Positions 49,829 through 59,495 of a stretch of 64,000 nucleotides of DNA are shown here, piece by piece; position 1 is the first letter of the stretch; each line of letters begins with the position of its first letter. The notes beneath the pieces were generated by a model. That model saw only the letters and a list, made by a program, of their open reading frames with translations, ran no database searches and was not told where the DNA came from. The DNA lies in the NCBI RefSeq assembly GCF_024138395.1, contig NZ_JAMYDU010000025.1:1-64000 (forward strand), in the 5' to 3' direction. This DNA comes from Pseudomonas mandelii (GTDB taxonomy: Bacteria > Pseudomonadota > Gammaproteobacteria > Pseudomonadales > Pseudomonadaceae). Position numbers and translations under genes: made by a program.

Positions 49829-51625
49829 ATGCCGTTACGGACCCTTGAGACCTGGCCCCACGGCGCAATCATGCTGGACGCAGAACACACGCGTTTTGCC
49901 TTGTGGGCGCCAGATGCGTTTTTCGTCAGTCTCGAACTGGAAGATGGACACTCCCTGCCGCTGTTGCCTCAGGCCGATGGCTGGTTTGTAATCAAGACCC
50001 GCTGCCGCGCCGGTACCCGCTACCGCTACAACATCGATGGCGAGCTTACGGTGCCAGACCCGGCCTCCCGCGCCCAGGCGGGCGATATCGACAGCCACAG
50101 CATGGTGGTCGATCCCCTCGCCTATCGGTGGCAACAGAGCGCGTGGCAGGGTCGGCCGTGGAATGAGGCGGTGATCTACGAACTGCACGTCGGTGCACTC
50201 GGCGGCTTCAGCGAGGTCGAGCAGCACTTGGCGCACCTGGTCGAACTGGGTATCACCGCCATCGAACTGATGCCGCTGGCGCAATTCCCCGGCGAGCGTA
50301 ACTGGGGCTATGACGGGGTTTTGCTTTACGCGCCCCAAGCTTCCTACGGTTCGCCCGAACAACTCAAACACCTGATCGACACGGCCCACGGCCATGGTTT
50401 GGCGGTGATTCTCGACGTGGTCTACAACCACTTCGGCCCGGACGGCAATTACCTGCATCGCTACGCCAAAGGCTTTTTCCGCGAAGACAAACATACCCCG
50501 TGGGGTGCGGCGATCGACTTCCGGCGGCGCGAGGTGCGCGACTTCTTTATCGACAATGCACTGATGTGGTTGCTGGAATACCGCTTCGACGGTCTGCGCC
50601 TGGACGCAGTGCATGCCATCGAAGACCCGGACTTTCTTCAAGAGTTGGCGCAACGGGTGCGGCGGCAAACCGATCCGGCGCGGCACGTGTGGCTCGTGGC
50701 GGAAAACGAGCACAACCAGGCCAGCCTGCTGGGGCAAGGTTTCGACGCGCAGTGGAACGACGATGGCCATAACGCCCTGCACGTTCTGCTCACGGGTGAA
50801 ACCGACGCCTATTACGCCGACTATGCCGAGCAGCCCACCGAAAAGCTCGCCCGCTGCCTGGGCCAGGGCTTTGTGTTTCAGGGCCACATCACCCGCCACG
50901 GAACACCGCGCGGTGAGCCGAGCGGTCACTTGCCGCCCACGGCTTTCGTGCTTTTTCTGCAGAACCACGACCAGATCGGCAACCGCGCCTTTGGCGAGCG
51001 CCTGCATCAACTGGCCCATCCTGATGCCCTTTACGCCGCCACCGCGTTGCTGCTGTTGTCGCCGATGATCCCGCTGATGTTCATGGGCGACGAATTCGCC
51101 GCCGAGCAACCGTTCCTGTTTTTCACCAGCCACCACGGTGAATTGGCGGAACTGGTGCGCGAAGGACGACGCAATGAGTTCGCGGCGTTCAGCGCCTTCG
51201 CCGACCCGCACAAACGCGAGCAGATTCCCGACCCGAACGCGACGCAGACCTTCGAAGCTTCACGGCCGACACTGACCGCCAGCCGCCAATCACCGATTTA
51301 TGACCTGTATCGCCAACTGCTGCAGATCCGCCATCGACACATCATCCCGCACCTGCCCGGCGCCAATGCCCTGGGCGCGCAGGTACTGGCCGAGGGCGCG
51401 GTGACGGCGCGCTGGCGGCTGGGCAATGGCAGTCAGTTGCGCATTGACCTGAACCTCAGCGATGCGCCCGTGGTCCACACCCCACAGGCCGACGCGACAT
51501 TGCTGTTCGAACACCCGCCACAATCGGCCGGTCTGTTGAATCAGGGCACACTTGCCCCGTATTGCGCGCTCGTCAGCCTCACGGCCGCAGCCCCTTTGCT
51601 ACCCCCGGATGGAGAGCGCCCATGA
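49829..51625 (+). CDS. treZ: Malto-oligosyltrehalose trehalohydrolase (GH13)
   Basis: A 598-residue GH13 enzyme that frees trehalose from maltooligosyl-trehalose made by TreY. It has an N-terminal early-set domain (HTRFALWAPDAFFVSLELED), then the barrel: VIYELHVGALGGFSEVEQ, ILDVVYNHFGPDGNYLHRY, DGLRLDAVHAI with the nucleophile Asp, VWLVAENEHNQASLL with the acid Glu, and FLQNHDQIGNRAFGER. Its stop overlaps the malQ start (ATGA). Confidence 0.93.
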   Translation: MPLRTLETWPHGAIMLDAEHTRFALWAPDAFFVSLELEDGHSLPLLPQADGWFVIKTRCRAGTRYRYNIDGELTVPDPASRAQAGDIDSHSMVVDPLAYRWQQSAWQGRPWNEAVIYELHVGALGGFSEVEQHLAHLVELGITAIELMPLAQFPGERNWGYDGVLLYAPQASYGSPEQLKHLIDTAHGHGLAVILDVVYNHFGPDGNYLHRYAKGFFREDKHTPWGAAIDFRRREVRDFFIDNALMWLLEYRFDGLRLDAVHAIEDPDFLQELAQRVRRQTDPARHVWLVAENEHNQASLLGQGFDAQWNDDGHNALHVLLTGETDAYYADYAEQPTEKLARCLGQGFVFQGHITRHGTPRGEPSGHLPPTAFVLFLQNHDQIGNRAFGERLHQLAHPDALYAATALLLLSPMIPLMFMGDEFAAEQPFLFFTSHHGELAELVREGRRNEFAAFSAFADPHKREQIPDPNATQTFEASRPTLTASRQSPIYDLYRQLLQIRHRHIIPHLPGANALGAQVLAEGAVTARWRLGNGSQLRIDLNLSDAPVVHTPQADATLLFEHPPQSAGLLNQGTLAPYCALVSLTAAAPLLPPDGERP

Positions 51626-53700
51626 GCAATGCGCAACTGGAAATACTGGCTAACCGAGCAGGCCTGGCCGTCGACTGGATCGACGCCAATGGCCGTCCAC
51701 AGAAAGTGACCCCGGCGGTGTTGCGCTCGGTGCTCAGCGGACTTGGCCATCCCGCCAATACCGCCCAGGAGATCGACGCCAGCCTGCTGCAATTGCAGGA
51801 AGTGCAACAAACCCGGCACCTGCCGCCGCTGCTGACTTGCGACGTGGGCGTCGGCCTTGACCTGGCCCACTACTTCGAACCGCAAACCCCGTGTGAAATC
51901 CATCTCGAAGACGGCTCACGGATTAACGTGAAGCTCGATGACAACGCTGTGTTGCCCGGCCTGGTGCCGGTGGGTTATCAGCACGTCAGCATCGAGGATC
52001 AATCCTTCACCCTGGCGGTGGCACCCCAGCGCTGCTACAGCGTCGGCGATGCCGTTGACAGTCAAAACCCGCGTGCCTGGGGCCTGAGCGTGCAGTTGTA
52101 CTCGCTGCGCCGTCCCGGCGATGGCGGTTTCGGCGATACCCAGGCCCTCGAAGATCTGGCCCGGGTGGCTGGCGAACGGGGTGCCGAAGCGTTGGCGATC
52201 AGCCCGCTACACGCGATGTTCAGCGGCGACACCCAGCGTTACAGCCCTTACTCGCCCTCCAGCCGTTTGTTCCTCAACAGCCTGTACGCGGCGCCCGGTG
52301 CGATTCTCGGTGAACGTGCCCTGCGCACCGCGATCGACGCCACCGGTCTTGCCGCTGATCTCAAGCACCTCGAGGCATTGCCACTGATCGACTGGCCCGC
52401 CGCCGCCGAAGCCAAGCACCGCTTGCTCGAAGCCTTGTACGAAGGGTTCACCCACGGTGAACATCCCTTGCACCCAGACTTCAGCAGTTTCCGCCATGCC
52501 GGTGGCGAAGCGCTGGAAAATCATTGCCGCTTCGAAGCGATCCAGGAGGCCCGTTCGCGGCGCGGTGAAAGCCTCGACTGGCGCGAGTGGCCCGAACAAT
52601 GGCGTGACCCGCGCAGCACCGCTCTGGCGCATTTTGCCGAAGAAAACTCGACTCGCATCGGCTACTACGCGTTCTGCCAATGGCTGATTGCGCGCAGCCT
52701 GGAGCGCGCTCAGACCGCCGCTCGCAGTTCCGGCATGGGCATTGGCCTGATCGCCGACCTGGCGGTGGGCGCCGATGGTGGCGGCAGCCAGGCCTGGAGT
52801 CGCCAGGACGAATTGCTCGCCTCACTGACCGTGGGTGCGCCACCGGACATCCTCAACCGTTCCGGCCAGGGCTGGGGCATTTCCGCGTTCTCCCCCGAAG
52901 GTCTGGTGCGTAACGGCTTTCGCGCATTCATCGAAATGCTGCGGGCCAACTTCGCCCATGCCGGTGGCCTGCGCATCGATCACGTCATGGGCCTGCAACG
53001 GCTTTGGGTGATCCCCAACGACGCGCCACCTAGCGACGGAGCCTACCTTTATTACCCGGTGGACGACCTGTTGCGCCTGCTGACCCTCGAATCCCATCGG
53101 CATCAGGCCATTGTCCTCGGCGAAGACCTCGGCACCGTGCCCGAGGGGCTGCGTGAGAAACTTATCGCGCGCTCGATTCTCGGCATGCGCGTGCTGCTGT
53201 TCGAACAGGACAATACTCACTTCAAGTCGATTCTCGAATGGCCGGACAACGCCCTGGCAACCACCAGCACCCATGACTTGCCGACGCTCAATGGCTGGTG
53301 GCATGGCCGCGATATCGACTGGAGCGCGCGCTTGAATCTGGTCGACGCCCCGGGTGAAATCGAATGGCGCCAGCATCGTGAGCGCGAGCGCGAAGGCTTG
53401 CGCCGTGTGCTGAGCCAGGACCCGCAGAATTTCCGTGAAGAGTCCCACGAAACCGATCAGGTACTCGACGCCGCGATCCGGTTCCTCGGCCATACCCGCG
53501 CGCCGCTGGTATTGCTGCCCATGGAAGATGCCTTGGGTATCGAACAGCAGGCCAACCTGCCCGGCACCACCGACACCCATCCCAACTGGTCGCGCAGGCT
53601 GCCCGGCGTCAGCGAAGCCTTGCTCGACGACCCGGACGCCGCCCGACGCCTGGAACTGCTCGCCTGTGCGCGACTTCAGGCGGCCGAGCGTGACCAATGA
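51622..53700 (+). CDS. malQ: 4-alpha-glucanotransferase (amylomaltase, GH77)
   Basis: A 692-residue GH77 enzyme that transfers alpha-1,4-glucan chains between acceptors. WGLSVQLYSLRRPGDGGFGD, SPYSPSSRLFLNSLY, GLIADLAVGADGGGSQAW, GLRIDHVMGLQRLW with the nucleophile Asp, VLGEDLGTVPEGLR with the acid Glu, and STHDLPTLNGWW are all characteristic. The start at ATG 51622 overlaps treZ by four bases and has GGAGAG upstream; its stop overlaps treY in the same way. Confidence 0.93.
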   Translation: MSNAQLEILANRAGLAVDWIDANGRPQKVTPAVLRSVLSGLGHPANTAQEIDASLLQLQEVQQTRHLPPLLTCDVGVGLDLAHYFEPQTPCEIHLEDGSRINVKLDDNAVLPGLVPVGYQHVSIEDQSFTLAVAPQRCYSVGDAVDSQNPRAWGLSVQLYSLRRPGDGGFGDTQALEDLARVAGERGAEALAISPLHAMFSGDTQRYSPYSPSSRLFLNSLYAAPGAILGERALRTAIDATGLAADLKHLEALPLIDWPAAAEAKHRLLEALYEGFTHGEHPLHPDFSSFRHAGGEALENHCRFEAIQEARSRRGESLDWREWPEQWRDPRSTALAHFAEENSTRIGYYAFCQWLIARSLERAQTAARSSGMGIGLIADLAVGADGGGSQAWSRQDELLASLTVGAPPDILNRSGQGWGISAFSPEGLVRNGFRAFIEMLRANFAHAGGLRIDHVMGLQRLWVIPNDAPPSDGAYLYYPVDDLLRLLTLESHRHQAIVLGEDLGTVPEGLREKLIARSILGMRVLLFEQDNTHFKSILEWPDNALATTSTHDLPTLNGWWHGRDIDWSARLNLVDAPGEIEWRQHREREREGLRRVLSQDPQNFREESHETDQVLDAAIRFLGHTRAPLVLLPMEDALGIEQQANLPGTTDTHPNWSRRLPGVSEALLDDPDAARRLELLACARLQAAERDQ

Positions 53701-56492
53701 ATCAACCGTTCATCCAACCGCTGCGGGCGACTCTGCGGCTGCAATTTCATAAAGGGTTCACTCTGGATCAGGCGGTGCCGCTGGTGCCGTACTTCGCCAG
53801 TCTGGGCATCAGCCACGTCTATGCCTCGCCGCTGCTCGCCGCCCGCGCAGGTTCCATGCATGGCTACGACGTGGTGGACCCGACCACGGTCAACCCTGAA
53901 CTGGGCGGCGAAGCTGCCTTGCGTCGTTTGGTCGGTGCGTTGCGCGAACAGAACATGGGGCTGATCCTCGACATTGTCTCCAACCATATGGCCGTCGGCG
54001 GTAGCGACAACCCTTGGTGGCTCGATTTGCTGGAATGGGGGCGACTAAGCCCTTACGGCGAATTCTTCGACATTCAATGGCACTCGCCCGACCCGTTGAT
54101 GGAAGGCCAATTGCTGCTGCCGTTTTTGGGCAGTGATTACGGCATCGCCTTGCAGGACGGCACCCTGCCCTTGCGTTTCGATGCCCGGCGCGGCGCCTTT
54201 TATGTCGAGCACTACGAACATCACTTCCCAATTTGCCCCACAGACTACGGCGAACTGCTCAAGGCCGATGATCAATTGAATGCCGAGCAGGTCGAGCAAC
54301 TCAAATCCCTGGCAGACCGATTCAATACCTTGAGTTATCAGACCGACGTTTACAACCTGGCGATTCCGCTGAAAACGGAACTGCATGAACTCGCCAGCGA
54401 TCCGGCCATTCTTCACGCCATCGAGCACACGCTCGGCACCTACGACTCGCTCACCCCCGAAGGTTTCCAGCGTCTGCATAACCTGCTGGAGCGCCAGAGT
54501 TATCGCCTGGCCAGTTGGCGCACCGCGGCGGACGACATCAACTGGCGGCGCTTTTTCGATATCAACGAACTCGGCGGCCTGCGGGTCGAACGCCCGGCGG
54601 TGTTCGAGGCGACCCATGCAAAAATCTTCGAACTGGTGGCCGAAGGTCTTGTCGACGGGCTGCGCATCGATCACATCGATGGCCTCGCCGACCCGCGTGG
54701 TTACTGCCGCAAATTGCGCCGCCGAGTCGCTAGCCTGGCACCGCAGCGGCACCTGCCGATCTACGTTGAAAAGATCCTCGGCGCCGGCGAAACCCTGCAC
54801 CGTGACTGGTCTGTCGATGGCAGCACCGGTTACGAATTCATGAACCAGTTGTCGTTGCTGCAACACGACCCCGAAGGCGCCCAGTCCTTGGGTGAACTCT
54901 GGAGCCGGCACAGCGAGCGGCCCGCCGATTTTCGTCAGGAAGCACAACTGGCGCGCCAGCAGATTCTCAACGGCTCCCTCGCCGGGGACTTCGAAAGTGT
55001 CGCCCACGCGTTGTTGCAAGTGGCCCGGGACAACCTGATGACCCGGGACCTGACCCTCGGCGCAATCCGTCGGGCCTTGCAGGAACTGATCGTGCACTTC
55101 CCCGTGTACCGCACTTACATCAGCGCGCTGGGCCGCGCCGCTCAGGACGAAGTGTTTTTCCAGCAGGCCATGGACGGTGCCCGGCAAACCCTTGGCGAGG
55201 CGGACTGGCCAGTGCTCGATTGCCTGGCTCGCTGGCTCGGTGGCCAGCCCTGGTGCAAGCTCCCGGTGGGACGCCCACGCAAACTGCTCAAGCATGCGTG
55301 CGTGCGCTTCCAGCAACTGACTTCACCGGCGGCGGCCAAGGCAGTGGAAGACACCGCGCTTTATCGCTCAGCGGTGCTGCTGTCGCGCAACGATGTCGGC
55401 TACAACACCGAGCAGTTCAGTGCCCCGGTGGCGGACTTCCATGCTGCCTGCGTCAATCGCCTCGCCGAATTCCCCGACAACCTGCTCGCCACCGCGACCC
55501 ACGACCACAAACGCGGCGAAGACACCCGCGCGCGGCTGGCGGTGTTGAGCGAGCGTAGCGCTTGGTACGCCGAACAGGTCGAACACTGGCAAACCCTGGC
55601 CGATGAATTGCGCATCGAACCCGGCGCGCCTTCGGCGGGCGACGAGCTGATTCTTTATCAAGCGATCCTCGGCAGCTGGCCGCTGGAGCTGCGCAGCAAT
55701 GATCAGGTGGCGCTCCAGGACTATGCCAAACGCCTCTGGCAGTGGCAACGCAAAGCCCTGCGCGAAGCCAAGTTGCAAAGCAGCTGGAGCGCGCCAAACG
55801 AGGGGTATGAACAGGCCATCCATGGGTTTCTCGAACGCCTGCTGCTCAGCCCCGAAGGCGAGCGGCTGCGCGCGGCCATCGGTGCGGCGGCGCAGAGCAT
55901 CGCCGCACCGGGCGCGTTGAATGGTTTGGCGCAAACCTTGCTGCGAATGACCGTGCCGGGGGTACCGGATCTTTATCAGGGCAACGAGTTCTGGGACTTC
56001 ACGCTGGTCGATCCGGACAATCGCCGGCCGGTGGATTACACCAGCCGTCAGCAGGCCATGCACCTACGGTTGGACCTGCCCGATCTGTTGGCGAACTGGC
56101 GTGACGGGCGTATCAAGCAAACCCTGATCGCCCAAGCGTTAAACCGGCGTGCCGAGCATGCCGAGGTGTTTCAAAAAGGGACGTATCAAGCCTTGGAAAT
56201 CCTCGGCAGCCAGGCTCACCGGGTACTGGCATTTGTTCGCGAATGGCAGGAAAAGCGGGCTATCGTGATAGTACCGATACGTTGTGCCGAACTGCTGGAA
56301 GACAGTGCCGAACCACAGGTTGAAGCGCCGCTTTGGGGCGATACACGAGTCAAATTGCCGTTTGCCACCGCTGAAGAAAATCTGAAGGGACTTTTCGCAA
56401 GCGTCGCAGTCACAAAACACAGGGAACTGATGGTCAGCGCCGCGCTGGGGGATTTCCCGGTCAATCTCTTTATCCAAACTACCCAAGCTTGA
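53697..56492 (+). CDS. treY: Malto-oligosyltrehalose synthase (GH13)
   Basis: A 931-residue intramolecular transglucosidase that turns the reducing end of a glucan into a trehalose unit. Motifs: ATLRLQFHKGFTLDQAVPLV at the start, YASPLLAARAGSMHGYDVVD, ILDIVSNHMAVGG, DGLRIDHIDGLADPRGY with the catalytic Asp, IYVEKILGAGETL with the acid Glu, and LATATHDHKRGEDTRARL. The length matches the long Pseudomonas-type TreY. It is followed 21 bases later by the DUF2934 gene. Confidence 0.93.
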   Translation: MNQPFIQPLRATLRLQFHKGFTLDQAVPLVPYFASLGISHVYASPLLAARAGSMHGYDVVDPTTVNPELGGEAALRRLVGALREQNMGLILDIVSNHMAVGGSDNPWWLDLLEWGRLSPYGEFFDIQWHSPDPLMEGQLLLPFLGSDYGIALQDGTLPLRFDARRGAFYVEHYEHHFPICPTDYGELLKADDQLNAEQVEQLKSLADRFNTLSYQTDVYNLAIPLKTELHELASDPAILHAIEHTLGTYDSLTPEGFQRLHNLLERQSYRLASWRTAADDINWRRFFDINELGGLRVERPAVFEATHAKIFELVAEGLVDGLRIDHIDGLADPRGYCRKLRRRVASLAPQRHLPIYVEKILGAGETLHRDWSVDGSTGYEFMNQLSLLQHDPEGAQSLGELWSRHSERPADFRQEAQLARQQILNGSLAGDFESVAHALLQVARDNLMTRDLTLGAIRRALQELIVHFPVYRTYISALGRAAQDEVFFQQAMDGARQTLGEADWPVLDCLARWLGGQPWCKLPVGRPRKLLKHACVRFQQLTSPAAAKAVEDTALYRSAVLLSRNDVGYNTEQFSAPVADFHAACVNRLAEFPDNLLATATHDHKRGEDTRARLAVLSERSAWYAEQVEHWQTLADELRIEPGAPSAGDELILYQAILGSWPLELRSNDQVALQDYAKRLWQWQRKALREAKLQSSWSAPNEGYEQAIHGFLERLLLSPEGERLRAAIGAAAQSIAAPGALNGLAQTLLRMTVPGVPDLYQGNEFWDFTLVDPDNRRPVDYTSRQQAMHLRLDLPDLLANWRDGRIKQTLIAQALNRRAEHAEVFQKGTYQALEILGSQAHRVLAFVREWQEKRAIVIVPIRCAELLEDSAEPQVEAPLWGDTRVKLPFATAEENLKGLFASVAVTKHRELMVSAALGDFPVNLFIQTTQA

Positions 56493-56513
56493 GTTCAGTT
56501 CAGGAGCATTGCG

Positions 56514-56858
56514 ATGAGTACCGACGATAAACGCATCCGCGAATTTGCCTATCAAATCTGGGAATCCGAAGGAAAACCCGAGGGTCAGGAAGAGCGCCAT
56601 TGGGAGATGGCCCGCAAACTGGCCGAAGCTGAAGCCCAAGCCAAAGCGCTGGCGCCCGGCAAATCATCGAAAACGACTGGTAGCAAAAGCCTCGGCGCCA
56701 AGTCCACGGTCGGCAAGCCCGACGGCAAGCTCAATGCCAAAGGCGTCGAACCCAAAACCAGGGCCAAAGCCAAACCCTCTGCTTCGACAGTGACCCCGCT
56801 TGGCGAAAAAAACGTCGAGAAAAAGCCACGCGCCGCGCGTAAACCGCCAACGACCTGA
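56514..56858 (+). CDS. DUF2934 protein with a Lys/Ala/Pro-rich tail
   Basis: A 114-residue protein. Residues 1-45 are the DUF2934 helix (RIREFAYQIWESEGKPEGQE, ERHWEMARKLAE), and the rest is a low-complexity basic tail rich in Lys, Ala, Pro, Ser and Gly, probably disordered. This gene regularly sits between treY and glgX in Pseudomonas; its role is unknown. AGGAG precedes the ATG. Confidence 0.85.
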   Translation: MSTDDKRIREFAYQIWESEGKPEGQEERHWEMARKLAEAEAQAKALAPGKSSKTTGSKSLGAKSTVGKPDGKLNAKGVEPKTRAKAKPSASTVTPLGEKNVEKKPRAARKPPTT

Positions 56859-56986
56859 CGCGTTTATCGCCTTGCCTCGCTTGATTTGTGGCGTATCCCG
56901 CGCCACCGAGGGCGCGCTCGCCCTCATAAAAAACCAGAGCCACGGTTCATCGCAGTCGAGTACCGTCACCCCATGCAGGAGCATCT

Positions 56987-59146
56987 ATGAGCAGCCCAAA
57001 GAAAACCGCGCCCGAACCTCGTGCCGAGGCCTCGCGAATCCGTGAAGGCTTGCCCTTCCCGCTAGGCGCGACCTGGGATGGCCTGGGGGTCAATTTCGCG
57101 CTGTTTTCGGCTAACGCGACCAAGGTTGAACTGTGCATCTTCGACGATGCCGGCGAGGTGGAACTGGAGCGTATCGAGTTACCGGAATACACCGACGAGA
57201 TCTACCACGGCTACTTGCCCGACGCCCATCCCGGGTTGATCTACGGTTATCGCGTCTACGGTCCGTACGACCCGGCCAACGGCCACCGCTTCAACCCCAA
57301 CAAACTGCTGATCGACCCCTATGCCAAACAATTGGTCGGCCAATTGAAATGGTCCGAAGCGTTGTTCGGGTTCACCATCGGCCACCCCGACGCCGACCTC
57401 AGTTTCGATGAACGAGACAGCGCTCCCTTCGTCCCCAAATGCAAAGTGATCGACCCGGCCCATACCTGGGGCCACGACCACAGGGTCAGTGTGCCGTGGG
57501 ACAAAACCATCATTTATGAGACACACGTACGCGGTATCAGCATGCGTCACCCCGCCGTTCCCGAGAACCTGCGCGGCACCTTCGCCGGGTTGATGGTCGA
57601 TGACGTGCTGGAACATATCCGCAAGCTCGGCGTGTCGACCGTGGAATTGCTGCCGATTCATGCCTTCGTCAATGACCAGCATCTGTTGCACAAAGGCATG
57701 ACCAATTACTGGGGTTACAACAGCATCGCGTTCTTTGCCCCGGACCCGCGCTACCTGGCCAGCGGTAAGATCGCCGAGTTCAAGGAGATGGTTGCGCACC
57801 TGCACGAGGCCAATCTGGAAGTCATCCTCGACGTGGTCTACAACCATACCGCCGAGGGCAACGAACAAGGCCCGACCCTGTCGATGCGCGGCATCGACAA
57901 CGCCTCCTACTACCGTTTGATGCCCGACGACAAGCGTTACTACATCAACGATTCCGGGACCGGCAACACCCTGGACCTGAGTCACCCGTGTGTGCTGCAA
58001 ATGGTCACCGACTCCCTGCGTTACTGGGCCACGGAAATGCACGTAGACGGTTTCCGCTTCGATCTGGCGACCATCCTCGGCCGCTACCATGACGGCTTCG
58101 ACGAGCGTCACAGCTTCCTCGTGGCCTGCCGTCAAGACCCGGTGCTGCGCCAGGTGAAGATGATTTCCGAACCGTGGGACTGTGGCCCCGGCGGCTATCA
58201 GGTCGGGAATTTCCCGCCGGGCTGGGTCGAATGGAACGACAAATTCCGCGACACCGTGCGCGCGTTCTGGAAAGGCGACGACGGCCAGCTCGCCGACTTC
58301 GCCAGCCGCATGACCGCCTCCGGCGAGATGTTCAACCAGCGTGGGCGCCGACCGTATGCCTCGCTGAACTTCATCACTGCCCATGACGGTTTCACCCTCA
58401 ACGACCTGGTGTCGTACAACGACAAGCACAACGAAGCCAACGACGAGAACAATCAGGACGGCAGCAACAACAACTTGTCCTGGAACCACGGTGTCGAAGG
58501 TCCCACCGACGATCCCGAGATCAATGCGCTGCGCCAGCGGCAGATGCGCAACTTCTTCGCCACGCTGCTGCTGTCCCAGGGCACGCCGATGCTGGTGGCC
58601 GGCGATGAGTTCGCCCGCACCCAGGAAGGCAACAACAATGCTTACTGTCAGGACAGCGAGATCGGTTGGGTCAATTGGGACCTGAGCGAAGACGGCAAGG
58701 CCTTGCTCAAGTTCGTCAAACGCCTGATCAAATTGCGCCTGGCCTATCCGATCCTGCGTCGCGGGCGCTTCCTGGTGGGCAATTACAACGAAGACATCGG
58801 CGTCAAAGACGTGACCTGGCTAGCCCCGGACGGCAGCGAAATGTCCACCGAACAATGGGAGGAAGGTCACGGTCGTTGCCTGGGCATGCTGCTCGATGGC
58901 CGCGCCCAGGAAACCGGCATTCGCCGCAAGGGCGCCGACGCGACCCTGCTGCTGGTGGTCAACGCCCACCACGACATCGTCAACTTCCTGCTGCCGGAAG
59001 TGCCTGACGGCCGTTTCTGGACGTGCATGATCGATACCAATCAACCCTCGATTCGTGGCCAGGAGCGTTTCGAGTTCGGTCACGAATATTCGGTCACCGG
59101 CCGTTCGCTGCTGCTGTTCGAGTTGCAGCGCGAAGAAGACGAGTAA
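56987..59146 (+). CDS. glgX: Glycogen debranching enzyme (GH13 isoamylase type)
   Basis: A 719-residue debranching enzyme that cuts alpha-1,6 branches. It has a CBM48 domain (GLPFPLGATWDGLGVNFALF), then IIYETHVRGISMRHPAVPE, ILDVVYNHTAEGNEQGPTL, HVDGFRFDLATILGR with the nucleophile Asp, KMISEPWDCGPGGYQVGNFP with the acid Glu and FITAHDGFTLNDLVSYN. CAGGAGC precedes ATG 56987. It supplies linear chains to TreY. Last gene of the operon; a perfect REPIN begins five bases after the stop. Confidence 0.93.
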   Translation: MSSPKKTAPEPRAEASRIREGLPFPLGATWDGLGVNFALFSANATKVELCIFDDAGEVELERIELPEYTDEIYHGYLPDAHPGLIYGYRVYGPYDPANGHRFNPNKLLIDPYAKQLVGQLKWSEALFGFTIGHPDADLSFDERDSAPFVPKCKVIDPAHTWGHDHRVSVPWDKTIIYETHVRGISMRHPAVPENLRGTFAGLMVDDVLEHIRKLGVSTVELLPIHAFVNDQHLLHKGMTNYWGYNSIAFFAPDPRYLASGKIAEFKEMVAHLHEANLEVILDVVYNHTAEGNEQGPTLSMRGIDNASYYRLMPDDKRYYINDSGTGNTLDLSHPCVLQMVTDSLRYWATEMHVDGFRFDLATILGRYHDGFDERHSFLVACRQDPVLRQVKMISEPWDCGPGGYQVGNFPPGWVEWNDKFRDTVRAFWKGDDGQLADFASRMTASGEMFNQRGRRPYASLNFITAHDGFTLNDLVSYNDKHNEANDENNQDGSNNNLSWNHGVEGPTDDPEINALRQRQMRNFFATLLLSQGTPMLVAGDEFARTQEGNNNAYCQDSEIGWVNWDLSEDGKALLKFVKRLIKLRLAYPILRRGRFLVGNYNEDIGVKDVTWLAPDGSEMSTEQWEEGHGRCLGMLLDGRAQETGIRRKGADATLLLVVNAHHDIVNFLLPEVPDGRFWTCMIDTNQPSIRGQERFEFGHEYSVTGRSLLLFELQREEDE

Positions 59147-59150
59147 AGCC

Positions 59151-59248
59151 CCCTGTAGGAGCGAGGCTTGCCCGCGAAGGCGCTTTGCCAGTCGATATCA
59201 TCGTTATCTGACACACCGCTTTCGCGGGCAAGCCTCGCTCCTACAGGG
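59151..59248. repeat. REPIN, perfect 28-bp inverted repeat
   Basis: Arms 59151-59178 and 59221-59248, core AGGAGCGAGGCTTGCCCGCG, exact inverses. It may protect or end the glg/tre transcript. The remaining 247 bases to the next gene show no other feature. Confidence 0.9.
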
Positions 59249-59495
59249 ATTGCGCTTGCCTTCGAAGGTATCTGTGATTATTTGCGACCCCTGACACAGC
59301 TTGGATTAAAAAATCCGTATCAGACCAAAGGCTGAGGCGACGAATAGCGATCCATGAGCAATACTCTGCCCGCGGCAATCCAGGGTTCGGAGCGCTGCAA
59401 TTGCTATTGACTCCCGCCTTCACGGGTCTGCCAGGCTTGTTCCCTGCAAGTAACGCGCATGACTGAGGGCAAGACAGAACAAGGAAGTAGCGCCT

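Noticed and set aside
48244..49890. Open frame of 548 codons on the minus strand opposite glgA
   Set aside because: Shadow of glgA caused by high G+C; the glgA frame carries all GT5 motifs.
49835..51211. Open frame of 458 codons on the minus strand opposite treZ
   Set aside because: Shadow frame; treZ on the plus strand has all GH13 motifs and is coupled to malQ.
57179..58489. Open frame of 436 codons on the minus strand opposite glgX
   Set aside because: Shadow frame rich in Val/Gly/His with no domain; glgX is certain.
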